Part shown: positions 29,581 through 38,028 of the stretch, piece by piece
Numbering within the stretch: the first letter of the stretch is position 1
How the letters are laid out: each line of letters starts with the position of its first letter
Origin: Leucobacter chironomi DSM 19883
GTDB taxonomy: Bacteria; Actinomycetota; Actinomycetes; Actinomycetales; Microbacteriaceae
Length of the DNA: 64,000 nucleotides
Assembly (NCBI RefSeq): GCF_000421845.1
Contig: NZ_ATXU01000002.1
Span: 1-64,000 of the forward strand
Reading direction: 5' to 3'
Notes under the pieces: generated by a model
What the model was told of the DNA's origin: nothing
What the model saw: only the letters and a program-made list of their open reading frames with translations
Database searches by the model: none
Position numbers and translations under genes: made by a program

Positions 29581-29651
29581 GAGCCGTCGCGCAGTTGCGC
29601 CCCGAGCCGTCGCGTAGTTGCGCCCCGAGCCGTCGCGCAGTGCGCCCCGAG
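29581..29651 (+). repeat. three tandem 23-bp repeats
   Basis: The unit GAGCCGTCGCGCAGTTGCGC plus CCC occurs at 29581 and 29604 (one C-to-T difference) and at 29627 (one base deleted), then the repeat breaks off after GAG. There are no spacers, so it is not a CRISPR array. Confidence 0.9.
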
Positions 29652-29698
29652 CTCGCTGCCTCTCACCGTTCCTCTCCGCGCCTCGGCGGTCTGCAAAT

Positions 29699-29751
29699 CG
29701 GGGTCACTTCTAGCCGTGTCGAAGTGCGACACGCGGCCACAAGTGACCCCG
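29699..29751. repeat. two-tier extragenic palindrome
   Basis: Outer arms CGGGGTCACTT (29699-29709) and AAGTGACCCCG (29741-29751) are perfect complements; within them CCGTGTCG and CGACACG form a second hairpin around AAGTG. The form resembles REP or small non-autonomous elements. Whether other copies exist in the genome is unknown. Confidence 0.7.
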
Positions 29752-29821
29752 AATGAGGTGGGGCTCTGCTGGTGCGGCGGATCGCGCGCTGGCGGAGGCA
29801 GGCCGTGCCGTGCGCGCTCGG

Positions 29822-29840
29822 CTCCACTTTCCTCCACTTC
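29822..29840 (-). promoter_or_regulatory. distal inverted copy of the MraZ-type repeat
   Basis: Read on the minus strand, these 19 bases are GAAGTGGAGGAAAGTGGAG, identical to 30019-30037 on the plus strand in front of mraZ. Each contains two GTGGAG units 10 bp apart. Confidence 0.6.
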
Positions 29841-29944
29841 CGGCTGACGCGACCCCGCATACCGGCCTCTGGGGCACCGTTCTGCCGGATTCGGGCGGTC
29901 GCGAGGTGCACGCGCGCCTGTCTCCGATCGCTCGGGAGTGTCGC

Positions 29945-29963
29945 TGAGATTCGCGAAATCTCA
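29945..29963. promoter_or_regulatory. small palindrome upstream of mraZ
   Basis: TGAGATT-N5-AATCTCA, perfect 7-bp arms, lies between the two MraZ-type repeat groups. Possible operator of an unknown regulator. Confidence 0.35.
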
Positions 29964-30000
29964 ACGGAGTCGCGGGATGGCGTGGGCGAGCCGCGACTGG

Positions 30001-30047
30001 GTGGAGAGAAAAACCCGTGAAGTGGAGGAAAGTGGAGTAGTGTGGGA
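30001..30047 (+). promoter_or_regulatory. MraZ-box array and promoter region of the dcw cluster
   Basis: GTGGAG at 30022 and 30032 and GTGGGA at 30042 recur with a 10-bp period, with another GTGGAG at 30001. Direct repeats of this kind upstream of mraZ are the known binding sites of MraZ in other bacteria. TAGTGT (30038-30043) within the array is a plausible -10 element, so bound MraZ would block the promoter. Confidence 0.65.
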
Positions 30048-30079
30048 TTCCACAGTCGAGTCGGTGAAAGGGGGCGTCC

Positions 30080-30511
30080 GTGTTCCTCGGTACCTTCACG
30101 CCCCGCCTCGACGAGAAGGGCCGACTGATCCTCCCGGCCAAGTTCCGCGACGAGCTCGCCGAAGGCCTCGTCATCACCCGCGGGCAGGAGCGCTGCCTCT
30201 ACGTCTTCAGCGAGAGCGAGTTCGCCGAGATGCACGACCGCATCCGGCAAGCCCCCGTCACCTCCAAGCAGGCGCGCGACTACCTGCGCGTGTTCCTCTC
30301 CGGAGCGCACCCGGAGACCCCCGACAAGCAGAGCCGCATCACGATCCCGCAGGCGCTGCGCGAGTATGCGGGTCTCGACCGCGAACTCGCGGTGATCGGG
30401 GCCGGCAGCCGCGCCGAGATCTGGGATGCCGAGGCCTGGCAGAGCTACCTGGCCGAGCAGGAGTCGGCCTTCTCCGACATCGAGGAGGAGGTGATCCCGG
30501 GCATGTTCTAG
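30080..30511 (+). CDS. mraZ: transcriptional regulator MraZ
   Basis: A 143-residue protein with two SpoVT/AbrB-type swapped-hairpin domains, each with the DxxxR motif (DEKGR near residue 11; DKQSR near residue 86). MraZ binds repeats in front of its own gene and represses or tunes the dcw cluster; ring-shaped oligomers are known. GTG 30080 has AAAGGGGG upstream. It is followed by rsmH after 12 bp. Confidence 0.95.
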   Translation: MFLGTFTPRLDEKGRLILPAKFRDELAEGLVITRGQERCLYVFSESEFAEMHDRIRQAPVTSKQARDYLRVFLSGAHPETPDKQSRITIPQALREYAGLDRELAVIGAGSRAEIWDAEAWQSYLAEQESAFSDIEEEVIPGMF

Positions 30512-30523
30512 CCCGGACGCATC

Positions 30524-31510
30524 ATGATCCAGCACGACACCCCCGAACGAGACGACCGAGACGCGAGCGAACTGCACGTTCCCGTGCTGCTCGACCGCTG
30601 CCTCGAACTGCTCGCGCCCGCCCTCGACCGGCCCGGCGCCGTGGCGGTCGACGCGACCCTCGGCATGGGCGGTCACACCGAAGCCATGCTCGAAGCCCAC
30701 CCCGACCTCACCGTGATCGGGCTCGACCGCGACACCGAGGCCCTCGGACTCGCCGGTCGCCGGCTCGAACGCTTCGGCGACCGCATCGTGCGCGTGCACG
30801 CCGTCTACGACGAGATCGGCCAGGCCGTGCGCGACGCGGGCTACGATCGCATCGACGGTGCGCTCTTCGACCTCGGCGTCTCCTCGCTGCAGCTCGACGA
30901 AGCCGATCGCGGCTTCGCCTACGCGCAGGACGCGCCGCTCGACATGCGCATGGACCAGAGCCGCGGCGAGACCGCGGCCGAGGTGCTCGCCTCCGCCCCC
31001 GAGGGCCGCCTCCGGGCGATCTTCGAGCGCTACGGAGAAGAACCGCTCGCCGCCCGTTACGCCCGTGCGATCATCGCCGCGCGATCCGAGGCTCCGATCG
31101 AGCGCAGCGGCCAGCTGGTCGAGGTGCTGCAGCAGGCCACGCCAGCGGCGGTGCGGGATCAGCGCCACCCGGCCAAGCGCGTCTTCCAGGCGCTGCGCAT
31201 CGAGGTGAACGGCGAACTCGCGGTGCTCGAACGCGCGATCCCCGCAGCCCTCGACTTGATCGGCCTGGGCGGCCGCGCCGTGATCATGTCCTACCAGTCG
31301 CTCGAAGACCGACTCGTGAAGCGCGAGCTCGCGAAGCGCAGCAAGTCGACGGCCCCGCCCGGGCTGCCCGTCGAACTGCCCGAGCACCGGCCCGAGTTCC
31401 GCCTGCTCACCCGCGGTGCGGAGCTCGCCGACGATGCAGAACGCGCCCGCAACCCGCGGGCCATCCCAGTGCGGCTGCGAGCCGCCGAGCGCACGAGGGA
31501 GGTGCGATGA
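30524..31510 (+). CDS. rsmH: 16S rRNA (cytosine-1402-N4)-methyltransferase
   Basis: A 328-residue SAM-dependent enzyme (formerly MraW) that methylates C1402 in the ribosomal P site. Family marks: HVPVLLDRCLELL, DATLGMGGHTEAML (SAM site), DGALFDLGVSSLQLDEADRG, DMRMD and HPAKRVFQALRIEVN. Its stop overlaps the ftsL start by ATGA. Confidence 0.96.
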   Translation: MIQHDTPERDDRDASELHVPVLLDRCLELLAPALDRPGAVAVDATLGMGGHTEAMLEAHPDLTVIGLDRDTEALGLAGRRLERFGDRIVRVHAVYDEIGQAVRDAGYDRIDGALFDLGVSSLQLDEADRGFAYAQDAPLDMRMDQSRGETAAEVLASAPEGRLRAIFERYGEEPLAARYARAIIAARSEAPIERSGQLVEVLQQATPAAVRDQRHPAKRVFQALRIEVNGELAVLERAIPAALDLIGLGGRAVIMSYQSLEDRLVKRELAKRSKSTAPPGLPVELPEHRPEFRLLTRGAELADDAERARNPRAIPVRLRAAERTREVR

Positions 31511-32097
31511 ACAGCACGGTTCCGATCCGATTCGACGCCGCCCCCGCGGGCGGGGCCCCGGCGAACGCTCCGGCGCAGCCCGGCGAACGGCACCTGCGCA
31601 TCGCCGAGACGCCGCAGACCCTCAAGCAGCGCGCCGCGAGCCCGCTCCTGGGCGGCCTCATCGCGGTCGGCGTGATCCTCGTCATCCTCGCGACGCAGCT
31701 GGGACTGAGCATCGCGATCTCCCAGGGCGCCTACGAGGCCCGCGCGCTCGAGATCGAGCAGCGCGATCTCTCCCGCGTCGAGCGGGTGCTCTCCCAGCAC
31801 GTCGACAAGCTCTCGTCGCCGCAGAACCTCGCCGAGAACGCGGCGGCCCTCGGCATGGTGCAGAACGCCAGGCCCGCCACGCTGCGCCTCAGCGACGGCG
31901 CCGTGCTGGGCGCGCTCGACTCGCCCACTTCCGAGGTGCGCGGCAACCTCGTGCCGAACTCCACACTCGAATCGATGCCGGTGGTCGACGCCGAAGGCCT
32001 GCTGGTTCCGCGCGGCGCGGTCGGCGGTGCACAGGAACAGTCCATCGACCCGCCGGTACGTTGGAAGGGCAAGCTGCCCGCTCCGGAGACCCGCTGA
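31507..32097 (+). CDS. ftsL: FtsL-like division protein
   Basis: A 196-residue bitopic protein: about 50 cytoplasmic residues, one transmembrane helix (LIAVGVILVILATQLGLSIA, about 50-70), then a coiled-coil-like stretch (ALEIEQRDLSRVERVLSQHV) and a long extracytoplasmic tail. It matches the position and layout of FtsL/Rv2164c-type proteins, which with FtsB and FtsQ link FtsW-FtsI to the Z-ring. Sequence conservation is low, so the name rests mainly on topology and on its place between rsmH and ftsI. Confidence 0.82.
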   Translation: MNSTVPIRFDAAPAGGAPANAPAQPGERHLRIAETPQTLKQRAASPLLGGLIAVGVILVILATQLGLSIAISQGAYEARALEIEQRDLSRVERVLSQHVDKLSSPQNLAENAAALGMVQNARPATLRLSDGAVLGALDSPTSEVRGNLVPNSTLESMPVVDAEGLLVPRGAVGGAQEQSIDPPVRWKGKLPAPETR

Positions 32098-32137
32098 GCG
32101 GGCTCCCGGAGCACCGCGCACGAGAGGGGGAGGGAAC

Positions 32138-33940
32138 ATGCGATCACTCCGCACCGCCGCGCTGCGGCGCACCATCGCACTCGCGATCGTCGTCATCGCC
32201 GCGCTCGTCTTCCTCGTGCGCCTCGTCGACGTGCAGATGGTGTCGGCCGCCGCGCTGAACGAGGACGCCCGCGACAAGCGCGCCGTGCCCGTCAAGATCG
32301 CGAGCGTGCGCGGCGACATCGTCGACCGCAACGGCGAGGTGCTCGCCACGACCGACGAGCGCTACGACGTGCAGCTCTCCCCGAAGAACACCACCCTCAA
32401 CGGCGGCAAGTTCCCGCGCCCCGACCTCGAGCGCGGCATCGGCACCGTCACGGTGACCGCGAAGGAGGCCTTCGGCGAGATCGGAGCGCTCACCGGGCAG
32501 TCGGCCGAGGAGATCCAGAAGATCGTCGACGATGCGCTGGCCGAGAACCCCAAATCCGACTTCGCCTACGTGAAGCGCGGCATCGACCTGCCCACGCTGA
32601 ACGAGCTCAAGAAGCTGCAGATCCCGTGGCTCACCTTCGACCAGCACCACACCCGCGACTACCCGAACGGCGCCGTCGCGGGCAATCTGATCGGCTTCAA
32701 CGGCTTCGAGGGCGTGCCGCTCTCCGGCGTCGAACTCTCCCAGAACGAGTGCCTCACCGGCGTCGACGGCCAGGAGACCTACGAGCGCGGCGCCGACGGC
32801 GTCGCCCTGCCCGGCAGCGTCGTCGTCACCGAGAAGGCCGTCGACGGCGGTACCGTCGAGCTCTCCATAGACCTCGACCTGCAGTGGGAGGCCCAGCAGG
32901 CCATCAACGCCCAGGTGCAGCGCACCGCATCCGAGTGGGGGATGCTCGTGGTGATGGACGTGAAGACCGGCGAACTCGTCGCCGTCGCCGAGGACGGCTC
33001 CGTCGACCCGAACGACGTGGACGCCTCGGACCCCGCGAAGCGCGAGGCCCGATCCTTCACCTCGCCCTACGAGCCCGGCTCGACCTTCAAGACCATCACC
33101 GCATCGGCGCTCATCGACCAGGGCGTCGCGACGCCGTACACGCGCAACCTCACCCCCGACTACCTGGAGCCCGAGCCGGGCGTGCGCTTCGGCGACTCCT
33201 TCCGGCACGAACCGATGCAGTGGACGCTCACGGGCATCCTCACGCAGTCGTCGAACGTGGGCACCGCGACCCTCGGCAACCTGCTCCCCGCGGAGACCCG
33301 CTACGACTACTTGCAGCGCTTCGGCATCGGGGTCGGCACCCAGGCAGGGCTGCCGGTCGAGGACGCGGGCCTGCTCTACCCGCCCGAGCAGTGGGACCGC
33401 CAGACCTCCTACAACACCGCCTTCGGGCAGGCGCTCTCGGCCACCATCGTGCAGACGGCCGGCGTCTACCAGACGATCGCGAACGACGGCGTGCGCATCC
33501 CGCCCACCCTCGTGCGCAGCTGCACCGACGACGCCGGCGAGCGCACCGAACTCGACCACGGCGAGCCGCAGCGCGCCGTCTCGGAGCAGACCTCGGACCA
33601 GGTCATGCAGATGCTCGAGACCGTCGTGACGCAGGGCTGGTACAAGAACATCATCGACATCCCCGGCTACCGGATTGCGGGCAAGACCGGCACCGCCGAG
33701 CAGGTGGATCCGGAGACCGGCCGCTACCGCAGCGACTACGTGCACTCCTTCGCCGGAATCTTCCCCGCCGATGACCCCCGCTACGTCGCGGTAGCATCGA
33801 TAGCGTTCCCGGGCACGGGCTCGAACGAGGGCGGCACCGCCGCCATCACCGCCTTCCGAGAGGTGGCTGAGGCGACGATCCGCACCTTCCGCATCCCGCC
33901 CTCCACCGGAACCTTCGAACCGCTCCCCACGGAGTACTGA
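32138..33940 (+). CDS. ftsI: septal penicillin-binding protein FtsI (PBP3)
   Basis: A 600-residue class B PBP, the septal peptidoglycan transpeptidase. One N-terminal transmembrane helix (about 13-33), a dimerisation domain, and the transpeptidase domain with the active-site motif STFK (in EPGSTFKTITA), SSN (TQSSNVGTA) and KTGT (AGKTGTAEQ). ATG 32138 has GGGGGAGGGA upstream. It lies 40 bp after ftsL in the same operon. Confidence 0.95.
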   Translation: MRSLRTAALRRTIALAIVVIAALVFLVRLVDVQMVSAAALNEDARDKRAVPVKIASVRGDIVDRNGEVLATTDERYDVQLSPKNTTLNGGKFPRPDLERGIGTVTVTAKEAFGEIGALTGQSAEEIQKIVDDALAENPKSDFAYVKRGIDLPTLNELKKLQIPWLTFDQHHTRDYPNGAVAGNLIGFNGFEGVPLSGVELSQNECLTGVDGQETYERGADGVALPGSVVVTEKAVDGGTVELSIDLDLQWEAQQAINAQVQRTASEWGMLVVMDVKTGELVAVAEDGSVDPNDVDASDPAKREARSFTSPYEPGSTFKTITASALIDQGVATPYTRNLTPDYLEPEPGVRFGDSFRHEPMQWTLTGILTQSSNVGTATLGNLLPAETRYDYLQRFGIGVGTQAGLPVEDAGLLYPPEQWDRQTSYNTAFGQALSATIVQTAGVYQTIANDGVRIPPTLVRSCTDDAGERTELDHGEPQRAVSEQTSDQVMQMLETVVTQGWYKNIIDIPGYRIAGKTGTAEQVDPETGRYRSDYVHSFAGIFPADDPRYVAVASIAFPGTGSNEGGTAAITAFREVAEATIRTFRIPPSTGTFEPLPTEY

Positions 33941-33966
33941 TCAGACGCCCGCAGGAGGCCTACGCA

Positions 33967-35523
33967 GTGAGTACCGGAGATGCCCTGAGCATCCGACCGC
34001 AGCACCCCGCACCCGTCCGGCTCGACGAGCTGGCGGTGCGCTTCGCCCTCGAGCCGCGGGGCGAGACCGCTGGCGTCGCCGCCACCGGCGTCACCCTCGA
34101 CTCGCGCGACGTGCGGCCGGGCGACCTCTACGCGGCCCTGCCCGGGGCCCGCCGCCACGGCGCCTCCTTCGCGACGCAGGCCGAGGCCGCCGGCGCGGTG
34201 GCCCTGCTCACCGACGCCGAGGGCGCCGGGATCGCACGGGAAGCCGGATCCGCCCTGCCGATCCTCGTCTCCGAGCAGAACCCGCGCGAGATCCTCGGCG
34301 AGGTGGCCGCGACCGTCTACGCCACGAGCGACTTCGGGGCCAAGGTGTTCGGCATCACCGGCACCAACGGCAAGACGAGCGTGGTCTACCTGCTCGCCGA
34401 GCTGCTGCGCGCGGCCGGCTTCACCCCGGGCCTCAGCTCGACCGCCGAGCGGCGCATCGGCGACGAGGTGATCGTCTCCGACCTCACGAGCCCCGAGGCG
34501 CCCGAGCTGCACGCGCTGCTGGCCCGCATGGGCGAGCGCGGCGTCGACGGCGTCGCGCTCGAGGTCTCGGCGCACGCTGTGGAGCGCCACCGCATCGACG
34601 GCGTGCGCTTCGACGTCGTCGCCTTCAACAACTTCTCGCAGGACCACCTCGACGACTTCGGCGACATGGAGACCTACTTCGCCGCGAAGCTCGCGCTCTT
34701 CGCGCCCGAGCACGCCGAGCGCGGCGTCGTGGTCGTCGACTCGCCCCACGGACAGCGGATCGCGCGCGAGTCGCGCATCCCCGTCACCCGGCTCGCCACC
34801 GAGTACGGGCAGGAAGCCGACTGGCACCTCGCGATCACCCGCCAGACCATCGACGGCGTCTCCTTCGTGCTGCAGGGCCCGGAGGGCGCGCACTTCCGCG
34901 GCAGCGTGCCGCTGTTCGGACGCTTCATGGCCGAGAACGCCGCGCTGGCGCTCATCATGCTGCACGAGGCCGGCGTGCCGCTCGCACGGGTCGAGGCCGG
35001 CCTCGACCGGGGCCGGATCCCCGTCTACATCCCGGGCCGGCTCGAACTGATGTCGGCGGCGGACGCCGGAGGGCCTCGCTTCTACGTCGACTACGGGCAC
35101 ACCCCGGGGGCGTTCGAAGCGATGCTCGATGCGCTCGGCGAGGTCGCCCCCGGCAAGATCATCTTCCTGTTCGGCGCCGACGGCGACCGCGACACCACGA
35201 AGCGCGAGGAGATGGGGCGGATCGCGGGGGCCGGATCCGACACCGTGATCGTCTGCGACTACCACCCCCGCTCCGAGCCGCCGGAGGCGATCCGCGCCCA
35301 GCTCATCGCCGGAGCGCGCTCGGCCGACCAGGCCGAGGTCATCGAGGAGGGTGACCCCCGCACCGCGATCCGCCTCGCCATTTCGCTCGCCGGAGCCGGT
35401 GACGTTATCCTGTATGCCGGTCCCGGACACGAGGACTACCAGGAAGTCGCCGGTCAGCATCTGCCGTACTCGGCGCGTGATGAGGTACGCGGTGCGCTCC
35501 GCGAGGCAGGATTGCTTCCGTGA
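33967..35523 (+). CDS. murE: UDP-MurNAc-L-Ala-D-Glu ligase MurE, variant specificity motif
   Basis: A 518-residue ligase that adds the third residue of the stem peptide. ATP site GITGTNGKTSVV; catalytic-domain FNNFSQDHLDDFG and GADGDRDTTKREEMGRIA. In DAP-adding enzymes the recognition motif is DNPR, in Lys-adding ones DDPN/DNPA-like; here residues 431-435 are DYHPR, one residue longer and without the Asn. This suggests a third residue other than meso-DAP, in keeping with the B-type walls (diaminobutyrate, ornithine, homoserine) of Microbacteriaceae. GTG 33967 has AGGAGG 8 nt upstream; the stop overlaps murF. Confidence 0.93.
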   Translation: MSTGDALSIRPQHPAPVRLDELAVRFALEPRGETAGVAATGVTLDSRDVRPGDLYAALPGARRHGASFATQAEAAGAVALLTDAEGAGIAREAGSALPILVSEQNPREILGEVAATVYATSDFGAKVFGITGTNGKTSVVYLLAELLRAAGFTPGLSSTAERRIGDEVIVSDLTSPEAPELHALLARMGERGVDGVALEVSAHAVERHRIDGVRFDVVAFNNFSQDHLDDFGDMETYFAAKLALFAPEHAERGVVVVDSPHGQRIARESRIPVTRLATEYGQEADWHLAITRQTIDGVSFVLQGPEGAHFRGSVPLFGRFMAENAALALIMLHEAGVPLARVEAGLDRGRIPVYIPGRLELMSAADAGGPRFYVDYGHTPGAFEAMLDALGEVAPGKIIFLFGADGDRDTTKREEMGRIAGAGSDTVIVCDYHPRSEPPEAIRAQLIAGARSADQAEVIEEGDPRTAIRLAISLAGAGDVILYAGPGHEDYQEVAGQHLPYSARDEVRGALREAGLLP

Positions 35524-36935
35524 TTGAACTGACGCTGGACGAGGTCGCGCGCGCGACCGGAGGGCGACTCGTCGCGGAGGCCGACCCCCTGACCACAATC
35601 TCCGGAGAGTCGCAGACGGACTCGCGCGAGGTGCGTCCCGGTCAGATCTTCTTCGCCCGACGCGGAGAGGAGACCGACGGCCACCTGTTCGCGGGCAAGG
35701 CCGTCGAGGCCGGAGCCGCGCTGCTCGTCGTGGAGCGGGAGCTCGACGAACCGGTGCCGCAGATCGTGGTGGCCGACGCGACGGACGCGCTCGGAGCGCT
35801 CGCCACGGAGGTGGTGCGGCGCGTGCGCGACCGCGGCGAACTCACCATCGTGGGCATCACCGGGTCCAACGGCAAGACGACCACCAAGAATTTCGTCGCG
35901 GTCATGGCGGAGCGGCTGGGGCCGACGGTCGCGTCGGCGAAGTCGTTCAACAACGAGGTCGGCGGACCGCTCACCATGCTGCGCGTCGACGGTGCCACCC
36001 GCACGCTCGTCGCCGAGATGGGCGCCAGCGCCGAGGGCGAGATCGCCCGGCTGACGGCCATGGCCCCGCCGCACATCGGCGTGGTGCTCTCGGTCGGTCT
36101 CGCGCACGCCGGCGAGTTCGGCGGCATCGAGACCACCTTCCGCACGAAGAGCGAGATGGTGCGCGAGCTGCCCGAGGGCGCGGTTGCGGTGCTCAACCGC
36201 GACGACCCCCGCGTCGCGCAGATGGCGGATCTCACCCGCGCCCGCGTGCGCTGGTTCGGGCTGCACCCCGAGGCCGATGTGCGCGCGAGCGACGTCGATT
36301 CCTCAGCGGAGGGCACCCGGTTCACGCTGCACACGACGCTCGCGAGCGGCGAGGCCGCGTCGCAGCCGGTGCACTTCCGCGTGCTCGGCGAGCACCACGT
36401 CATGAACGCCCTGGCGGCAGCCGCGGTCGGCCTCGAACTCGGGCTGCCGCTCGCCGATGTCGTCGAGACGCTCGAAGCCGCGACCCTCGCCGCGCCCGGC
36501 CGCATGCAGGTGCTCGGCGGCCGCGACGGCATCACCATCGTCAACGACGCCTACAACGCCAGCCCCGACTCCATGAGCGCCGCGCTGCGCACCCTCGCCC
36601 AGATCCGCAAGCCCGACGGCCGCTCGGTCGCGGTGCTCGGCGCGATGAGCGAGCTCGGCGAGTACTCGATCGAGGAGCACATCCGCATCGGCCTGCAGGC
36701 CGTACGGCTGCGCATCTCCGAACTGGTCGTGGTGGGCAAGGAGGCGCGCCACCTGCACATCAGCGCCATCAACGAGGGATCGTGGGACGGCGAGAGCGTG
36801 TTCTTCGAGACCCAGGACGAGGCCTACGACTACCTGGAGCGCACGCTGCGGCCGGGCGACACGGTGCTCGTGAAATCGTCGAACTCGGCGGGGCTGCAGC
36901 GCCTCGGCGACCGCCTGGGGGAGGCCCACGCATGA
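35520..36935 (+). CDS. murF: UDP-MurNAc-tripeptide D-Ala-D-Ala ligase
   Basis: A 471-residue Mur ligase adding D-Ala-D-Ala to complete the pentapeptide. ATP site [31 protein letters not shown] and [18 protein letters not shown] are MurF signatures. GTG 35520 overlaps the murE stop, and the stop overlaps mraY by ATGA. Confidence 0.95.
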   Translation: MIELTLDEVARATGGRLVAEADPLTTISGESQTDSREVRPGQIFFARRGEETDGHLFAGKAVEAGAALLVVERELDEPVPQIVVADATDALGALATEVVRRVRDRGELTIVGITGSNGKTTTKNFVAVMAERLGPTVASAKSFNNEVGGPLTMLRVDGATRTLVAEMGASAEGEIARLTAMAPPHIGVVLSVGLAHAGEFGGIETTFRTKSEMVRELPEGAVAVLNRDDPRVAQMADLTRARVRWFGLHPEADVRASDVDSSAEGTRFTLHTTLASGEAASQPVHFRVLGEHHVMNALAAAAVGLELGLPLADVVETLEAATLAAPGRMQVLGGRDGITIVNDAYNASPDSMSAALRTLAQIRKPDGRSVAVLGAMSELGEYSIEEHIRIGLQAVRLRISELVVVGKEARHLHISAINEGSWDGESVFFETQDEAYDYLERTLRPGDTVLVKSSNSAGLQRLGDRLGEAHA

Positions 36936-38017
36936 TCGCGCTGCTCATCGCCGGCGGTTTCTCGCTGCTCTACTCGCTGCTGCTCACACCGCTGTTCGTG
37001 CGCGGCTTCAACCGTCTGCGCTGGGGTCAGCCGATCCGCGTCGACGGTCCGAAGGAGCACGAGGTGAAGCGGGGCACGCCCACGATGGGCGGGCTCATCT
37101 TCCTGTCGGGCTCGGTGATCGCGTACTTCGTGGGCAAGCTCATCATGGGGGAGACCCCGTCGCCGTCCGCGCTGCTCGTGATCCTCATGGCGGTCGGCGC
37201 GGGCCTCGTGGGCTTCATCGACGACTTCATGAAGGCCCGTCTGCAGAACTCCGCGGGGTTGAACGGCTGGGCGAAGATCGCGGGCCAGATCGCCATCGCG
37301 ATCGCCTTCGCGCTGCTCGGGCTGCAGTTCGCGAACGAGGCGGGTGTGACGCCGATCTCGACGCACATCTCGCTGTTCCGCGACACCTCCTTCGACTTCC
37401 TGATGTTCGGCGCCGTCGCGGGCACCGCGCTCTTCATCATCTGGATCATGGTCATCGTCACGGCCACGACCAACGCCGTCAACGTCACCGACGGCCTCGA
37501 CGGGCTTGCGGCCGGAGCCGCGATCTTCGCGTTCGGCGCCTACCTGGTGATCGGCTTCTGGCAGGGTGCGCAGAGCTGCGCGGCGACCGCCGGCGAGCTC
37601 GGCTGCTACGGCACCCGCGACCCGATGGACCTGGCCGTCGTGTCGGCGGCGTTCCTCGGCGGGCTCGCCGGGTTCCTGTGGTGGAACACGAACCCCGCCA
37701 AGGTGTTCATGGGCGACACGGGATCGATGGCCATCGGCGGCGCGATCGCGGCGCTCGCGATCCTCACCCGCACCGAGCTGCTGCTCGTGCTCGTGGGCGG
37801 GCTCTTCATCATCGAGACCGGATCCGTGATCCTGCAGCGCCTCTACTTCAAGGTGACGAAGGGACGGCGCATCTTCCTGATGAGCCCCATCCACCACCAC
37901 TTCGAGCTCAAGGGCTGGGCCGAGGTGACGGTGGTGGTGCGGTTCTGGATCGTCGCCGGCCTGTTCGCGATCGCGGGCGTCGGCGCGTTCTACGGCGAAT
38001 GGCTGCTGCAGCAGTGA
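36932..38017 (+). CDS. mraY: phospho-MurNAc-pentapeptide transferase
   Basis: A 361-residue, ten-helix membrane enzyme making lipid I on undecaprenyl phosphate. Signature segments: [23 protein letters not shown] (catalytic Asp pair), [25 protein letters not shown] and [14 protein letters not shown]. It is tightly coupled to murF. Confidence 0.97.
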   Translation: MIALLIAGGFSLLYSLLLTPLFVRGFNRLRWGQPIRVDGPKEHEVKRGTPTMGGLIFLSGSVIAYFVGKLIMGETPSPSALLVILMAVGAGLVGFIDDFMKARLQNSAGLNGWAKIAGQIAIAIAFALLGLQFANEAGVTPISTHISLFRDTSFDFLMFGAVAGTALFIIWIMVIVTATTNAVNVTDGLDGLAAGAAIFAFGAYLVIGFWQGAQSCAATAGELGCYGTRDPMDLAVVSAAFLGGLAGFLWWNTNPAKVFMGDTGSMAIGGAIAALAILTRTELLLVLVGGLFIIETGSVILQRLYFKVTKGRRIFLMSPIHHHFELKGWAEVTVVVRFWIVAGLFAIAGVGAFYGEWLLQQ

Positions 38018-38028
38018 CGGAGCACGGC

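Larger units (their letters stand above)
29555..29821. other. non-coding region upstream of mraZ, distal part
   Basis: No believable gene lies in the 578 bp between the DUF3040 gene and mraZ. This part holds the three tandem 23-bp repeats (29581-29651) and the two-tier palindrome (29699-29751) listed separately; the rest (29752-29821) shows nothing I recognise. Confidence 0.7.

Noticed and set aside
29581-29651. CRISPR-like array
   Set aside because: The three 23-bp units are directly adjacent with no spacers.
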